A stretch of 64,000 bases of DNA from Chania multitudinisentens RB-25 (GCF_000520015.2 NZ_CP007044.2:4340001-4404000); one strand, 5' to 3'; positions 34,095-42,681 are shown, numbered from the stretch's first letter. The notes: generated by a model from the sequence alone, not told the origin. Translations and numbers: made by a program.

Positions 34095-34264
34095 TTAAAT
34101 ATACAACTTGAGCAAGTATCAGTAGGGTTGCTATATGAGCTGTCTATCTAATACCAAAGAGTTGTATTTGATCACTTTTATAGAGATTGATATCATAAAG
34201 TGAAGTATTAAAATAATACACGATATAACGAACATACTTTTTATTTCAAAGGAATTAGTTTTAC

Positions 34265-35080
34265 ATGGATAATTACTTTGGTTTTCGTGAGCAGGTAAAA
34301 AACTACTACCTTGAGATGGCTCTCGCAGAAGCACATGCGCTAACACGTATAGCTAACAGAGCATCTGCTTTCTACCTAAAAAATACACAGGTAAGATTTT
34401 CTTTTCGAAAAGAGATCGACGATTTAGTAAACCGCCATCTTTCAACTTGTCGTGCTGCAACCACGCAAGAGGGACAACGTAATGCATTTGTCTGTCTAAA
34501 AGCCGAACATAATTCGTTAAGAATGCAATATGAATCACTACAACTTAATAAAGCAGCCAAAGCCGTATATTTGGAAATAAAAAAAGAAAACGGTATATAC
34601 ACATATGTTGTTAAAGCAGTAGGCGTTGTCGCAGGAATATCACAACTAGCATCAGGAATAGCTATGGTAATAGCCTCACAAGTCACGGTAGTTAGTGGCG
34701 TTACGGGCGTTTTACTAATTTGTCATGGTACTAATAATATTTACGAAAATGCTCAATACTTCTTCACTGGCGAAGAACATACAGGTTATTTAAGAGACTT
34801 ATATCGCTGGACGTCTACTAATGTTGGTTATGGTGAACATGGTGGCGATATTCTATATGCAGGCATGGATCTATCTCTTTCATTAAGGGCTTTATTTGGC
34901 AAGGTCTTAGTACCAAACGGTAGAAGCTTGTTAGGTATTAGTGGTAGAGGGGTAGACACTGAGAGATTATTTTATGCTATGTATAATGATTCAGTTACTG
35001 GCTTTAAAACCATGGGGAAATTCTCACTCTCATTGGAGATAGTAGGTGATTACATTACTATATCGGGGGCAATGAAATAG
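34265..35080 (+). CDS. DUF4225 protein, candidate type VI secretion effector
   Basis: The 271-residue product has a helical N-terminal half (residues 1-108) and the DUF4225 hallmark ENGIYTYVVKAVGVVAGISQ leading into a glycine-rich hydrophobic hairpin (115-154) and HGTNNIYEN (154-162), followed by a polar C-terminal part. From memory, DUF4225 occurs next to Hcp/PAAR genes and at the ends of T6SS-linked toxins, where the hairpin may insert in membranes. Here an Hcp gene and a small two-helix membrane protein lie convergent and immediately downstream, which supports an effector/immunity reading. No signal peptide. The gene is AT-rich, unlike the backbone. Toxicity is inference. Confidence 0.6.
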   Translation: MDNYFGFREQVKNYYLEMALAEAHALTRIANRASAFYLKNTQVRFSFRKEIDDLVNRHLSTCRAATTQEGQRNAFVCLKAEHNSLRMQYESLQLNKAAKAVYLEIKKENGIYTYVVKAVGVVAGISQLASGIAMVIASQVTVVSGVTGVLLICHGTNNIYENAQYFFTGEEHTGYLRDLYRWTSTNVGYGEHGGDILYAGMDLSLSLRALFGKVLVPNGRSLLGISGRGVDTERLFYAMYNDSVTGFKTMGKFSLSLEIVGDYITISGAMK

Positions 35081-35117
35081 CCCACTAAAGGGTATGCCTC
35101 CTGCCTAAAGCACGAGC

Positions 35118-35456
35118 TTACTTGTAGTTTTTATTTTTTTCCTTAATGAAAAAAAATAAGGATTTAATATAGAGTCTCATTGGCGTTAAGAAATATGAAG
35201 GAACCGCAATCATACAAAACATAAGAACTATAATCCCAAAACCAAACAGACCATCTTTGATAATTGTTCCAATTGTGAAAATCGTTAGAATTATACCTAA
35301 AATAATGCTGACTCTTAGAGTTCTTTTACCTATATCCTTCACTGAATCAGTAATATCAAGTTGAAAAGCATTGGCATTGCTTTTTATTTTTTTAATTTCA
35401 TTTTTGGTGAAATAGGACTCCAAAAGGAGTCTATTAACACTTGTTGTCTTTTTCAT
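35118..35456 (-). CDS. Small two-helix membrane protein, candidate immunity protein
   Basis: This 112-residue protein of no recognised family has a charged N-terminus, two membrane helices (about 47-66 and 69-89) and a lysine-rich tail. Its ATG overlaps the hcp stop codon (TAATG), so translation is coupled to Hcp. It ends 37 bp from the convergent DUF4225 gene. Inner-membrane immunity proteins often protect against pore-forming T6SS effectors, which fits. It might instead be an accessory protein of unrelated role. Confidence 0.55.
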   Translation of the reverse strand: MKKTTSVNRLLLESYFTKNEIKKIKSNANAFQLDITDSVKDIGKRTLRVSIILGIILTIFTIGTIIKDGLFGFGIIVLMFCMIAVPSYFLTPMRLYIKSLFFFIKEKNKNYK

Positions 35457-35935
35457 TAGTAAACTCTATCATCCCAAATGCTATAACCGCTGGTTCCTGC
35501 AATGTGATGCTGCCAAGAAATACTCTCATACTTTAGCGATATACTTTCTTGTGGTTGTGACTCATTATGTGTGAGTGAATTAGGATAAAATATATTAATG
35601 TCTATAATCGTAACATTAGTGAGCTTGATAGTGTAAAATAATTCTCGCCCACCACTCTGATTAGTTCTATATATATCTATAGTAGCATCTAAACGTTCAT
35701 TGTCAGAAATTGCAATTCCAATTAAAGGAGATGCTTTATCGATTGGCTTAACGATCACTACAGGATGGTGACTAACATGCTGTTCTCTACTTATTGAATG
35801 ATTCAACTCATAAAGATAAATCTGATCCATATGTCCGACCTGACATAAGTTGCCGATTGAATCCAGAGTGGAGCATCCAGCAGAAATCAGTCCCTGTTTT
35901 GCACCTTTTAAGGTTATATACATATCATTTGCCAT
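35456..35935 (-). CDS. hcp: Orphan Hcp family type VI secretion tube protein
   Basis: This 159-residue Hcp homologue (MANDMYITLKGAKQGLISAG, DQIYLYELNHSISREQH, VKPIDKASPLIGIAIS and the C-terminal GTSGYSIWDDRVY) forms hexameric rings of the T6SS inner tube and can carry effectors in its lumen. No other T6SS structural gene lies in the window, so it is an orphan that would depend on a main cluster elsewhere. Such orphan hcp genes commonly head effector/immunity modules. Its stop overlaps the small membrane protein start by one base. Confidence 0.88.
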   Translation of the reverse strand: MANDMYITLKGAKQGLISAGCSTLDSIGNLCQVGHMDQIYLYELNHSISREQHVSHHPVVIVKPIDKASPLIGIAISDNERLDATIDIYRTNQSGGRELFYTIKLTNVTIIDINIFYPNSLTHNESQPQESISLKYESISWQHHIAGTSGYSIWDDRVY

Positions 35936-36245
35936 AACAAATCCTTTTATGAAATCGTATCGCCAGTAATCACAACTATATTATCATATATACTCAATAA
36001 CTGTCTTGTTAAATTAATGCCCGTGAGTAATTACCCTCCTTTGTGTATTTAAAGATACTCTATTCTACATTACTGCTGTAACATACATATTTTTTCGCCC
36101 CCCTATTTTAACGAAGGATATAAACAGAATCAGGTCATGCGTGGTCTATACTGCATCAGCGTATAGCCATTTTTTGGCAAACAACAAGTTAGACAACATC
36201 AAATCTGTAGGTTTTTTATTTACAGAGCCCTTTGTATAAGATTTC
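35936..36245. other. Spacer between hcp and the recombinase relic
   Basis: This AT-rich spacer of about 310 bp has the hcp promoter at its left side. A small hairpin CTATAC/GTATAG lies near 36147-36167. Nothing else was recognised. Confidence 0.4.
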
Positions 36246-36503
36246 TTATTTATTCCTATAACTACAGTCACTCCCAAATTTAGCCGTCGTAACATCTTGC
36301 CGACTCAATCGATCAAGATTCTCAATATACAACCAGCTATCCGAAGCTATCGCCCCCGCCTCAACTACCTTGATGAAACCGCCTAATGCTGAATCAGCAC
36401 CAAGATACTTTCTCTTGAATGCAGACAGGCCACTATCAATCATTTCAAGACCATATGAATCAGCATACTCGCGAGCAACATTTTTCTGCCGTGCTAAAAT
36501 GCT
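36246..36503 (-). pseudogene. Serine recombinase (resolvase/invertase) remnant
   Basis: Read from 36503 leftward, the frame gives SILARQKNVAREYADSYGLE, then MIDSGLSAFKRKYLGADSAL, then GGFIKVVEAG and YIENLDRLSRQDV. This is the middle of a serine-recombinase catalytic domain, from the Q-x-x-x-A-x-x-Y-A helix to the DRLSR arginine motif. Both the N-terminal catalytic Ser and everything beyond DRLSRQDVTTA are missing; the frame then runs into unrelated sequence and stops. It lies flush with rimO and marks the edge of former mobile DNA. Confidence 0.75.
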
Positions 36504-36599
36504 CCCTCAGCTCTACCTCTCGCTTGACCAACGAATATAACTGTACAATTTTGGTTTTTACATCGGTAAAATCGTCGCCGTATTTCTTCTCATTGAGTA

Positions 36600-37937
36600 A
36601 TGTCCATGTCAAATGCTATACCCAAAGCTCCGCCCCGTGTCGGCTTTGTTTCGCTAGGTTGCCCGAAAAACCTGGTTGATTCTGAACGGATCCTGACTGA
36701 GCTGCGTAATGAAGGCTATCAGGTTGTACCACGCTATGATGATGCCGAACTGGTGATCGTCAACACCTGCGGTTTTATCGACAGTGCCGTACAAGAATCG
36801 CTGGAAGCGATCGGCGAAGCATTAAACGAAAACGGTAAGGTGATTGTAACCGGCTGTCTGGGCGCCAAAGAAAACCAGATCCGCGAAGTGCACCCGAAAG
36901 TGCTGGAAATTACCGGGCCGCACAGCTACGAGCAGGTATTGTCCCACGTCCATCAATATGTGCCAAAACCGGAACATAACCCGTTTACCAGCCTGATCCC
37001 AGCGCAGGGGGTGAAGCTAACGCCGAAGCATTACGCCTACCTGAAGATTTCTGAAGGCTGTAACCACCGCTGCACTTTCTGCATCATCCCCTCTATGCGC
37101 GGCGATCTCGACAGCCGGCCGATTGGTTCGGTGCTGGATGAAGCCAAACGTTTAGTGGAGGCCGGAGTCAAAGAGTTGTTGGTGATTTCGCAGGATACCT
37201 CTGCCTACGGCGTTGACGTGAAACATCGCACCGGTTTCTGGAACGGCCAGCCGGTGAAGACCAACATGGTCAGCCTGTGTGAACAACTTTCAAGCTTAGG
37301 TGCCTGGGTACGCCTGCACTATGTTTATCCTTACCCTCATGTGGATGACGTTATTCCGCTGATGGCCGAAGGCAAGATCCTGCCGTATCTGGATATTCCA
37401 CTGCAACACGCCAGCCCGAAAATCCTCAAGCTGATGAAACGCCCTGGCGCGGTGGAGCGCACGCTGGAACGTATCAAACGCTGGCGTGAAATCTGCCCTG
37501 AGCTAACGCTGCGTTCTACTTTCATCGTCGGATTCCCGGGGGAAACCGAAGAAGACTTCCAGATGCTGCTCAACTTCCTGCAAGAAGCCAAGCTGGATCG
37601 CGTTGGCTGTTTCAAATACAGCCCGGTAGACGGTGCTGCCGCCAACCAACTGGCAGATCAGGTGCCTGAAGAGGTGAAGGAAGAACGTTATCACCGCTTT
37701 ATGCAGCTACAGCAGCAGATCTCTGCCCAGCGCCTGCAAGACAAGATTGGCCGTGAAGTGCTGGTGCTGATTGATGAGGTTGACGAAGAAGGAGCCATTG
37801 GCCGCAGCATGGCTGACGCTCCAGAAATCGACGGCGCGGTCTATCTGAACGGTGAAACCGGAGTGAAAGTTGGTGATGTCGTTAAAGTGAAGATCGAAAA
37901 CGCCGACGAATATGACCTGTGGGGCTCTCGCGTTTAA
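36600..37937 (+). CDS. rimO: Ribosomal protein uS12 methylthiotransferase RimO
   Basis: This 445-residue radical-SAM enzyme adds a methylthio group to the conserved Asp of ribosomal protein S12. In order it has the N-terminal UPF0004 domain with SLGCPKN, NTCGF and TGCLGAKE (three Cys for one Fe-S cluster), the radical-SAM core with CNHRCTFC (second cluster) and a C-terminal TRAM domain ending YDLWGSRV. All six Cys are present. ATGs at 36600 and 36606 are both possible; no strong ribosome site is visible because the accessory patch ends right at the start. Neighbours differ from E. coli, where bssR precedes yliI. Confidence 0.95.
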   Translation: MSMSNAIPKAPPRVGFVSLGCPKNLVDSERILTELRNEGYQVVPRYDDAELVIVNTCGFIDSAVQESLEAIGEALNENGKVIVTGCLGAKENQIREVHPKVLEITGPHSYEQVLSHVHQYVPKPEHNPFTSLIPAQGVKLTPKHYAYLKISEGCNHRCTFCIIPSMRGDLDSRPIGSVLDEAKRLVEAGVKELLVISQDTSAYGVDVKHRTGFWNGQPVKTNMVSLCEQLSSLGAWVRLHYVYPYPHVDDVIPLMAEGKILPYLDIPLQHASPKILKLMKRPGAVERTLERIKRWREICPELTLRSTFIVGFPGETEEDFQMLLNFLQEAKLDRVGCFKYSPVDGAAANQLADQVPEEVKEERYHRFMQLQQQISAQRLQDKIGREVLVLIDEVDEEGAIGRSMADAPEIDGAVYLNGETGVKVGDVVKVKIENADEYDLWGSRV

Positions 37938-37944
37938 TCTATGC

Positions 37945-37979
37945 AGCTTACGGGATTGCGCCACGCCATCCCGTAAGCT
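37945..37979. terminator. Strong hairpin between convergent rimO and symporter genes
   Basis: AGCTTACGGGAT (37945-37956) is perfectly complementary to ATCCCGTAAGCT (37968-37979), a 12-bp stem with an 11-base loop. Neither side has a clear U-run. Its place between converging genes suggests a bidirectional transcript end. Confidence 0.55.
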
Positions 37980-37993
37980 TCTGCCCAGTGTTT

Positions 37994-39370
37994 TCAGGCC
38001 ACCACGGCGACTTGCTGTTCACGCGTTAGCAAACTGCCGATGATAAAGGCCAGCGCGCCAACCAGTAAACCACTGTAAATCGGGCTGTTGGCCTGAATGC
38101 CATGATAGAACATAAAACCCAACACACATGCGCTGCCCATGACCATGCTGGCTATCGCCCCGGTGCTGGTGGCTCTTTTCCAGAAAATCGCGCCCACCAG
38201 AGGAATAAGCATTCCACCCACCAATAAGTTATAGGCCAGTGTCAGCGCAGACAGCACATCCCGCACCAGAAATGCCAATCCCAGCATGATGGTGCCCATC
38301 ACCAGCGTGGTCAAACGCCCGGCAGCCAATCCTCCCGCTGATCGCCGCAAAACAGCGGGCAAAACATCTTCCAACGCAATCGTCGAAGACGCCAAAAGAC
38401 AAGCGCTGGCCGTTGACATCAGCGCCGCCAGCGCCGCAGCCGCCACCAATCCGCTGACGCCAGCGGGTAACACTGCCTGTGCGATGGCGGCAAATGTGCC
38501 ATCACTGCTCTCCAGCATCGGCAGCACGAGTTTCCCTGCCATGCCGATCACCGCTCCCGTCATACCATAGAGAATGCAGTACAGGCCCGCCCCCAAACCG
38601 GCATAGCGGGCAACCGGCACGCTGCGCGCGGTGAATACCCGCTGCCAGATATCTTGCCCAATCAGAATGCCAAAGAAATAAATCAGGAAAAACAGGATGA
38701 TGGTGTCTAAACCAATGGAGGACAGTTGGTAGTAGCTCTCTGGCAACTGCTGGGTAAAGATCGCCCAGCCTCCAGCTTTGATAATGCTCATTGGCATCAG
38801 GATCAGCATCATGCCAACCGTCATGATAATAAACTGGATAATATCGGTAAGCGTCAGCGACCACATGCCGCCCAATGCCGAATAGAGCACCACCATTCCG
38901 CCACCAATCAATATTGAAACCGCAAAAGGCAAAGCAAACATCACCTGCATCACGCTGCCGATGGCAATAATGGAGGTGACCGCCACCATCAGGTCATAAG
39001 CCAGCATGATAATACCGCTGGTTACCCTGGCCGCAGGATGGTAACGCCGTGCCAAAACTTGGCTAACGGTATAAAGTTTTAGCTTAAGCAAGGGCTTGGC
39101 CAGCAAGGTACTCAGCACCACAATGCCCATCCCTAGCCAGAAGCATAGCCATAACCCTGAGATCCCATAGGTGTAGCCCAACTTCACGCTGCCAATCGTC
39201 GAAGCACCGCCAAGCACAACCGCGGACAGTGTACCTAAATACAAACCCGGCCCCAGATTGCGGCCAGCAACCAGATAAGCTTCTTTGGTGGTTGCCTTGC
39301 GAATACCTAACCAGCCCACCGCGCCGATAATCAAGAAATAGAGCACTACCACGAACAAATCGAGCCGCAT
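37994..39370 (-). CDS. Sodium:solute symporter (SSS family), likely guanidino compound or amine uptake
   Basis: The 458-residue inner-membrane protein has about 13 hydrophobic helices and the SSS signature region (GGASTIGSVKLGYTYGISGL, then GGMWSLTLTDIIQFIIM). Sodium-coupled uptake of a small organic solute is the family role. It lies 33 bp after the ureohydrolase gene and is co-transcribed with it, so the substrate is probably the guanidino compound that enzyme cleaves. From memory, Pseudomonas gbuA also lies near such a symporter. The frame extends to 39382, but ATG 39370 follows GGAGG at six bases. Confidence 0.8.
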   Translation of the reverse strand: MRLDLFVVVLYFLIIGAVGWLGIRKATTKEAYLVAGRNLGPGLYLGTLSAVVLGGASTIGSVKLGYTYGISGLWLCFWLGMGIVVLSTLLAKPLLKLKLYTVSQVLARRYHPAARVTSGIIMLAYDLMVAVTSIIAIGSVMQVMFALPFAVSILIGGGMVVLYSALGGMWSLTLTDIIQFIIMTVGMMLILMPMSIIKAGGWAIFTQQLPESYYQLSSIGLDTIILFFLIYFFGILIGQDIWQRVFTARSVPVARYAGLGAGLYCILYGMTGAVIGMAGKLVLPMLESSDGTFAAIAQAVLPAGVSGLVAAAALAALMSTASACLLASSTIALEDVLPAVLRRSAGGLAAGRLTTLVMGTIMLGLAFLVRDVLSALTLAYNLLVGGMLIPLVGAIFWKRATSTGAIASMVMGSACVLGFMFYHGIQANSPIYSGLLVGALAFIIGSLLTREQQVAVVA

Positions 39371-39403
39371 AGAAACCTCCATATCATATTGTTATTAATA
39401 AGG

Positions 39404-40375
39404 TTATACGCATAAATTACCGGCAGGTTTTCCCGGTAAAGCCCGTTTACCCGGCAGAACGCACAGCATTTCAAACAGCAGATTGGCCGCCAACAGCGCG
39501 GTATTACCTGAACTGTCGTAAGCAGGTGAAACCTCAACCAAATCAGCGCCAACCAGATTGAGCCCCTGACATCCCCTGACGATTTCCAACCCTTGCCAGA
39601 CAGACAGCCCCCCCACTTCCGGCGTCCCGGTTCCTGGTGCAAAGGCCGGATCAAGCCCATCGATATCAAAACTGAGATAAACGGCTGCCTGGCCCATTTG
39701 CTGACGTATTTCGGCCATCAACGGTGCCAAAGAGCGATACCAGCACTCCTCTGCGGGGATCACACGAAACCCCTGCTGCCGCGACCAGTCAAAATCCTCC
39801 GCTGCATAGCCACTACCGCGCAGGCCTATCTGCACCACGCGCTGTGGTGCCAGCAAACCTTCCTCATGGGCCCGACGAAAAGTGGTGCCATGGGCCAGTT
39901 TTTCGCCAAACATTTCTTCATTGGTATCGGAATGCGCATCGATATGAATCAGCCCAACCGGGCCATGCTGGCGGGCTATTGCGCGTAGAATGGGTAACGT
40001 CAGCGTGTGGTCACCGCCCAGCGTCAACGGAATGCAACCGTGGCGCAGGATGGCGTGATACGCCCGTTCAATACGGCGCACGCTGTCTGCCAGGCAGTAC
40101 GGATTGGTGGCAATATCGCCCAAATCAGCCACCTGTAATTGCTCAAACGGCGCAGCCCCCGTTCCCATGTTATAAGGGCGCAACATCACCGATTCCTGGC
40201 GGATCTGCCGCGGCCCGAAACGGGTGCCGCTGCGGTTTGAAGTACCAATATCCAGAGGAACGCCAATAAAAGCGGCATCCAGCCCCTGCGCACTCTCAGC
40301 AGCAGGCAAACGCATCATGGTCGGCATTCCGGCAAAACGCGGCATCTCATTGCCGCTCTGAGGTTGATTCAGCAT
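39404..40375 (-). CDS. Ureohydrolase, guanidinobutyrase/agmatinase type
   Basis: This 323-residue binuclear-metal hydrolase of the arginase/agmatinase superfamily cleaves a guanidino group to urea and an amine. Metal-ligand motifs are complete: GGDH at 120-123, DAHSD at 146-150 and DIDGLDP from 237. HGTTFRRA follows as a substrate-side segment. It differs from E. coli SpeB and looks nearer to Pseudomonas guanidinobutyrase/guanidinopropionase. Substrate is uncertain: 4-guanidinobutyrate is favoured by the symporter and divergent LysR gene. Nickel-dependent guanidine hydrolases belong to the same superfamily and cannot be excluded. AAGGA precedes the ATG. Confidence 0.82.
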   Translation of the reverse strand: MLNQPQSGNEMPRFAGMPTMMRLPAAESAQGLDAAFIGVPLDIGTSNRSGTRFGPRQIRQESVMLRPYNMGTGAAPFEQLQVADLGDIATNPYCLADSVRRIERAYHAILRHGCIPLTLGGDHTLTLPILRAIARQHGPVGLIHIDAHSDTNEEMFGEKLAHGTTFRRAHEEGLLAPQRVVQIGLRGSGYAAEDFDWSRQQGFRVIPAEECWYRSLAPLMAEIRQQMGQAAVYLSFDIDGLDPAFAPGTGTPEVGGLSVWQGLEIVRGCQGLNLVGADLVEVSPAYDSSGNTALLAANLLFEMLCVLPGKRALPGKPAGNLCV

Positions 40376-40468
40376 AGGTTTTCCTTGTCAGGCAATCATC
40401 GACTTATAACATTTACATAACAATCACAGCCTATGTCCTAACCGCCCAGCGTTACCATTCCCTGTTTG

Positions 40469-40482
40469 CAATGTAAACATTG
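40469..40482. promoter_or_regulatory. Candidate LysR-type operator in the divergent region
   Basis: CAATGT-AA-ACATTG is a perfect 14-bp palindrome, located between the ureohydrolase gene and its divergent LysR regulator. LysR proteins bind interrupted dyads in such positions. A related ACATTTACAT lies some 50 bp to the left. Confidence 0.4.
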
Positions 40483-40623
40483 AAAAAGCCAATGCGTCAT
40501 AACACCTTGACCTATTGATTTTTCTTTCATTCACAGACATAAAGGACGGAAAGATCATCAGCGGCCAACCGGCCCCTCATCAATGTTGCTATAACGTTAA
40601 AAATGGCAACTCAGGGAGAGAAG

Positions 40624-41532
40624 ATGCTCACCAACCTCAGCGATGTCGATCTCAAACTCCTGCGAGTCTTTGTGGCGGTAGCAGAAGCTCAAGGGGTCAG
40701 CGCAGCGCAAGATATGCTGATGATGAATCAGTCCACCATCAGTACCCATTTGGCGACTCTGGAAACGCGTTTGGGGTTTCGGCTATGCCAGCGCGGGCGC
40801 TCCGGCTTTCAGTTGACGCCAAAAGGAGAAAGGATGCTGATCGCCTGCCGCACACTGTTCAATGCAACGCGTGATTTTACGCGGGTCAGCCAATCGCTTA
40901 ATGGCATGTTAAGTGGCGATCTGATGATAGGCCTGGTGGATAACCTGGTTTCCCTGCCGGGTATTCCTTTCAGCCACGCCATCAGGCAGTTCCGCCATCG
41001 CCATCAGGATGTTCAGTTTCAATGCCGCATCTGTTCACCCGCCGAGATTGAACAGGGCTTACTGAATCAGCAGTTGGATCTGGGTATTGGTTATTTTGGT
41101 CAACAGTTGAATGAGCTGCTTTATCGGCCATGGCTTCAGGAATCTCAGGCGATCTATTGCAGCAGTGAACACCCCCTATTTAGCGTTGTTTGCCCAACCC
41201 GCGAGCAAATCGAAAACGCACGCTGGGTAAAACGTGGTTATTTACTGGCACAGCAGCTTTGCCCGGTGGCTCCACGGGACTTTGGCGCGATGGCTTACCA
41301 CATGGAAAGCGTAGCTCATCTGCTTCTCAGTGGGGAATACTTGGGATACCTGCCGACGCATTTCGCTGCTCGCTGGGTTGAACAAGGCGTGATGAAACAA
41401 TTAGGGGGGCCCACATTGACTTACCAGGCACAGTTAAGCCTGGTCACGCGCCCCAGCCGCCCCAAAGAACCGTTGGCAGCACTGTTAGAGGATTTGGCCG
41501 CTAGCGCAGCGCAGTATCACGATCAAGCCTGA
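40624..41532 (+). CDS. LysR-family regulator of the ureohydrolase/symporter operon
   Basis: The 302-residue regulator has an N-terminal winged helix (DLKLLRVFVAVAEAQGVSAA, then NQSTISTHLATLETRLGFRL) and a periplasmic-binding-type effector domain (GDLMIGLVDNL onward). It is transcribed divergently from the ureohydrolase operon, the standard layout for a LysR activator and its target, and may sense the guanidino substrate as GbuR does in Pseudomonas. The frame opens at 40603; ATG 40624 with GGGAGAG upstream is preferred. It ends 24 bp before the convergent yeeZ. Confidence 0.88.
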   Translation: MLTNLSDVDLKLLRVFVAVAEAQGVSAAQDMLMMNQSTISTHLATLETRLGFRLCQRGRSGFQLTPKGERMLIACRTLFNATRDFTRVSQSLNGMLSGDLMIGLVDNLVSLPGIPFSHAIRQFRHRHQDVQFQCRICSPAEIEQGLLNQQLDLGIGYFGQQLNELLYRPWLQESQAIYCSSEHPLFSVVCPTREQIENARWVKRGYLLAQQLCPVAPRDFGAMAYHMESVAHLLLSGEYLGYLPTHFAARWVEQGVMKQLGGPTLTYQAQLSLVTRPSRPKEPLAALLEDLAASAAQYHDQA

Positions 41533-41556
41533 ATCCCGCACTCGGAATACTGGCCA

Positions 41557-42381
41557 TCAACTAACCGGCATCCGCGCCGGATCGGGGTACTGATATTCAA
41601 ATCCCAACTCTTTGCAGATACGGCTACCGTCCACCAAACGCCCTTCTTGTTCCTGTTCTTCGGCAAATTGCGGAGGTTGCAGTTGCAACTGTTCAGCCAA
41701 TGCCGGGTAAAACTCCCGTTTGGCCGGATGGCTTGGTGCACAAAGATTGTAAACGTGCCTTCCTTTGGGCAATTTCAGTAATAACTGAATGGCTGCGATC
41801 ACATCGTCCTGATGTACTAAGTTCACCCCTTGCGAACCGCCCTTCACTCCCACCTTGCCAGCCAGGAAACGGCCCGGATGACGATCCGTTCCGACCAGCC
41901 CGGCCAAGCGCAAAATGTCTACTGAGATATTCGGCAATTCATGCAGCCAGCGCTCCAGTTCCACCAGCACCCGCCCGGAATGCGTTACCGGTTTCAGCGG
42001 CGAATCTTCGCGGATCGTGCCAGTGCTATCGCCATACACCGATATTGAACTGGTAAAAATAATCTGCGGCACCCCAAACGCCATTGCGCTGTCCACCAAC
42101 ATCCGCACAGCATGAAAATAGCCTTCGCTGCCCTCCACGGTACGCCGGGCTGGCAGTGTGATCACCAACACATCAGCATGCAACAGTTGTTCCAGATCCT
42201 GAGCCTCACAAAGTAACTCAGGCGTCAACTCAAGCTGGTAGCACTCAATACCACTCATTCGTGCGGCTTCAACACCGTCCGGCGTGGTTTTGCTGCCAAC
42301 CACGTCAAACCCGCGGCTCATTAACGATAAAGCCAGCGGCATCCCCAACCAGCCCAAACCAATAATGGCGACTTTTTTCAT
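41557..42381 (-). CDS. yeeZ: NAD(P)-binding SDR-like protein YeeZ
   Basis: This 274-residue extended-SDR-like protein is the same length as E. coli YeeZ and has the Rossmann motif IIGLGWLGMPLA, SSISVYGD and RLAGLVG. The classical YxxxK pair is not conserved in the usual position, so catalysis is unproven and the cellular role unknown. Two ATGs lie close: 42387 and 42381. AGGAG is nine bases before 42381, which gives the E. coli N-terminus MKKVAIIG. It is divergent from the his operon, exactly as in E. coli. Confidence 0.9.
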   Translation of the reverse strand: MKKVAIIGLGWLGMPLALSLMSRGFDVVGSKTTPDGVEAARMSGIECYQLELTPELLCEAQDLEQLLHADVLVITLPARRTVEGSEGYFHAVRMLVDSAMAFGVPQIIFTSSISVYGDSTGTIREDSPLKPVTHSGRVLVELERWLHELPNISVDILRLAGLVGTDRHPGRFLAGKVGVKGGSQGVNLVHQDDVIAAIQLLLKLPKGRHVYNLCAPSHPAKREFYPALAEQLQLQPPQFAEEQEQEGRLVDGSRICKELGFEYQYPDPARMPVS

Positions 42382-42558
42382 TAACATCTTCTCCTGAAGA
42401 GGGTAATGCTCGGTGATTAAAAACCTACTGGGATAGGCCCTAAGGCTACGCTACTCAGCATAGGGATACAATCAGCCAAAATAAAGGTTAGGTAAAGCTA
42501 TAGCTGGCTAATAATCCAACCTGTTTCAATGAATTAACTTTATGATGATAAAAAAGAG

Positions 42559-42588
42559 TTGCGCAAGACCGCTCCAATCGTTTAGGTT
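42559..42588 (+). promoter_or_regulatory. his operon promoter
   Basis: A -35 TTGCGC (42559-42564) and a -10 TAGGTT (42583-42588) are separated by 18 bp. The E. coli primary his promoter has TTGCTT, 18 bp and the same TAGGTT, so the element is conserved. It starts about 45 bp before the leader peptide. Confidence 0.75.
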
Positions 42589-42633
42589 AATCAGCAACTC
42601 AGCATCAGCTGTTTTATTTTAAAGAGAAAACAC

Positions 42634-42681
42634 ATGACTCGCGTTCAGTTCAACCACCATCATCACCATCACCCTGACTAG
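42634..42681 (+). CDS. hisL: his operon leader peptide
   Basis: This 15-residue leader, MTRVQFNHHHHHHPD, has six consecutive histidines (E. coli has seven). AAAGAGAA precedes the ATG. Ribosome stalling at the His codons when charged tRNA-His is scarce favours the antiterminator over the attenuator at 42760-42792, switching on the operon. No regulator protein is needed. Confidence 0.97.
   Translation: MTRVQFNHHHHHHPD

Larger units (their letters stand above)
33807..34264. other. Decayed accessory spacer after the corA-type gene
   Basis: GC content drops sharply along these 458 bp. They hold the inverted repeat 33839-33895, a disrupted small gene at 33951-34094 and the promoter of the DUF4225 gene. 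The edge of the accessory patch lies here. Confidence 0.55.

Noticed and set aside
36504..36605. Possible second coding fragment on the minus strand (EKKYGDDFTDVKTKIVQLYS region)
   Set aside because: The frame is open and looks protein-like, but no family is recognised and it runs into the start of rimO antisense, so it was not annotated.
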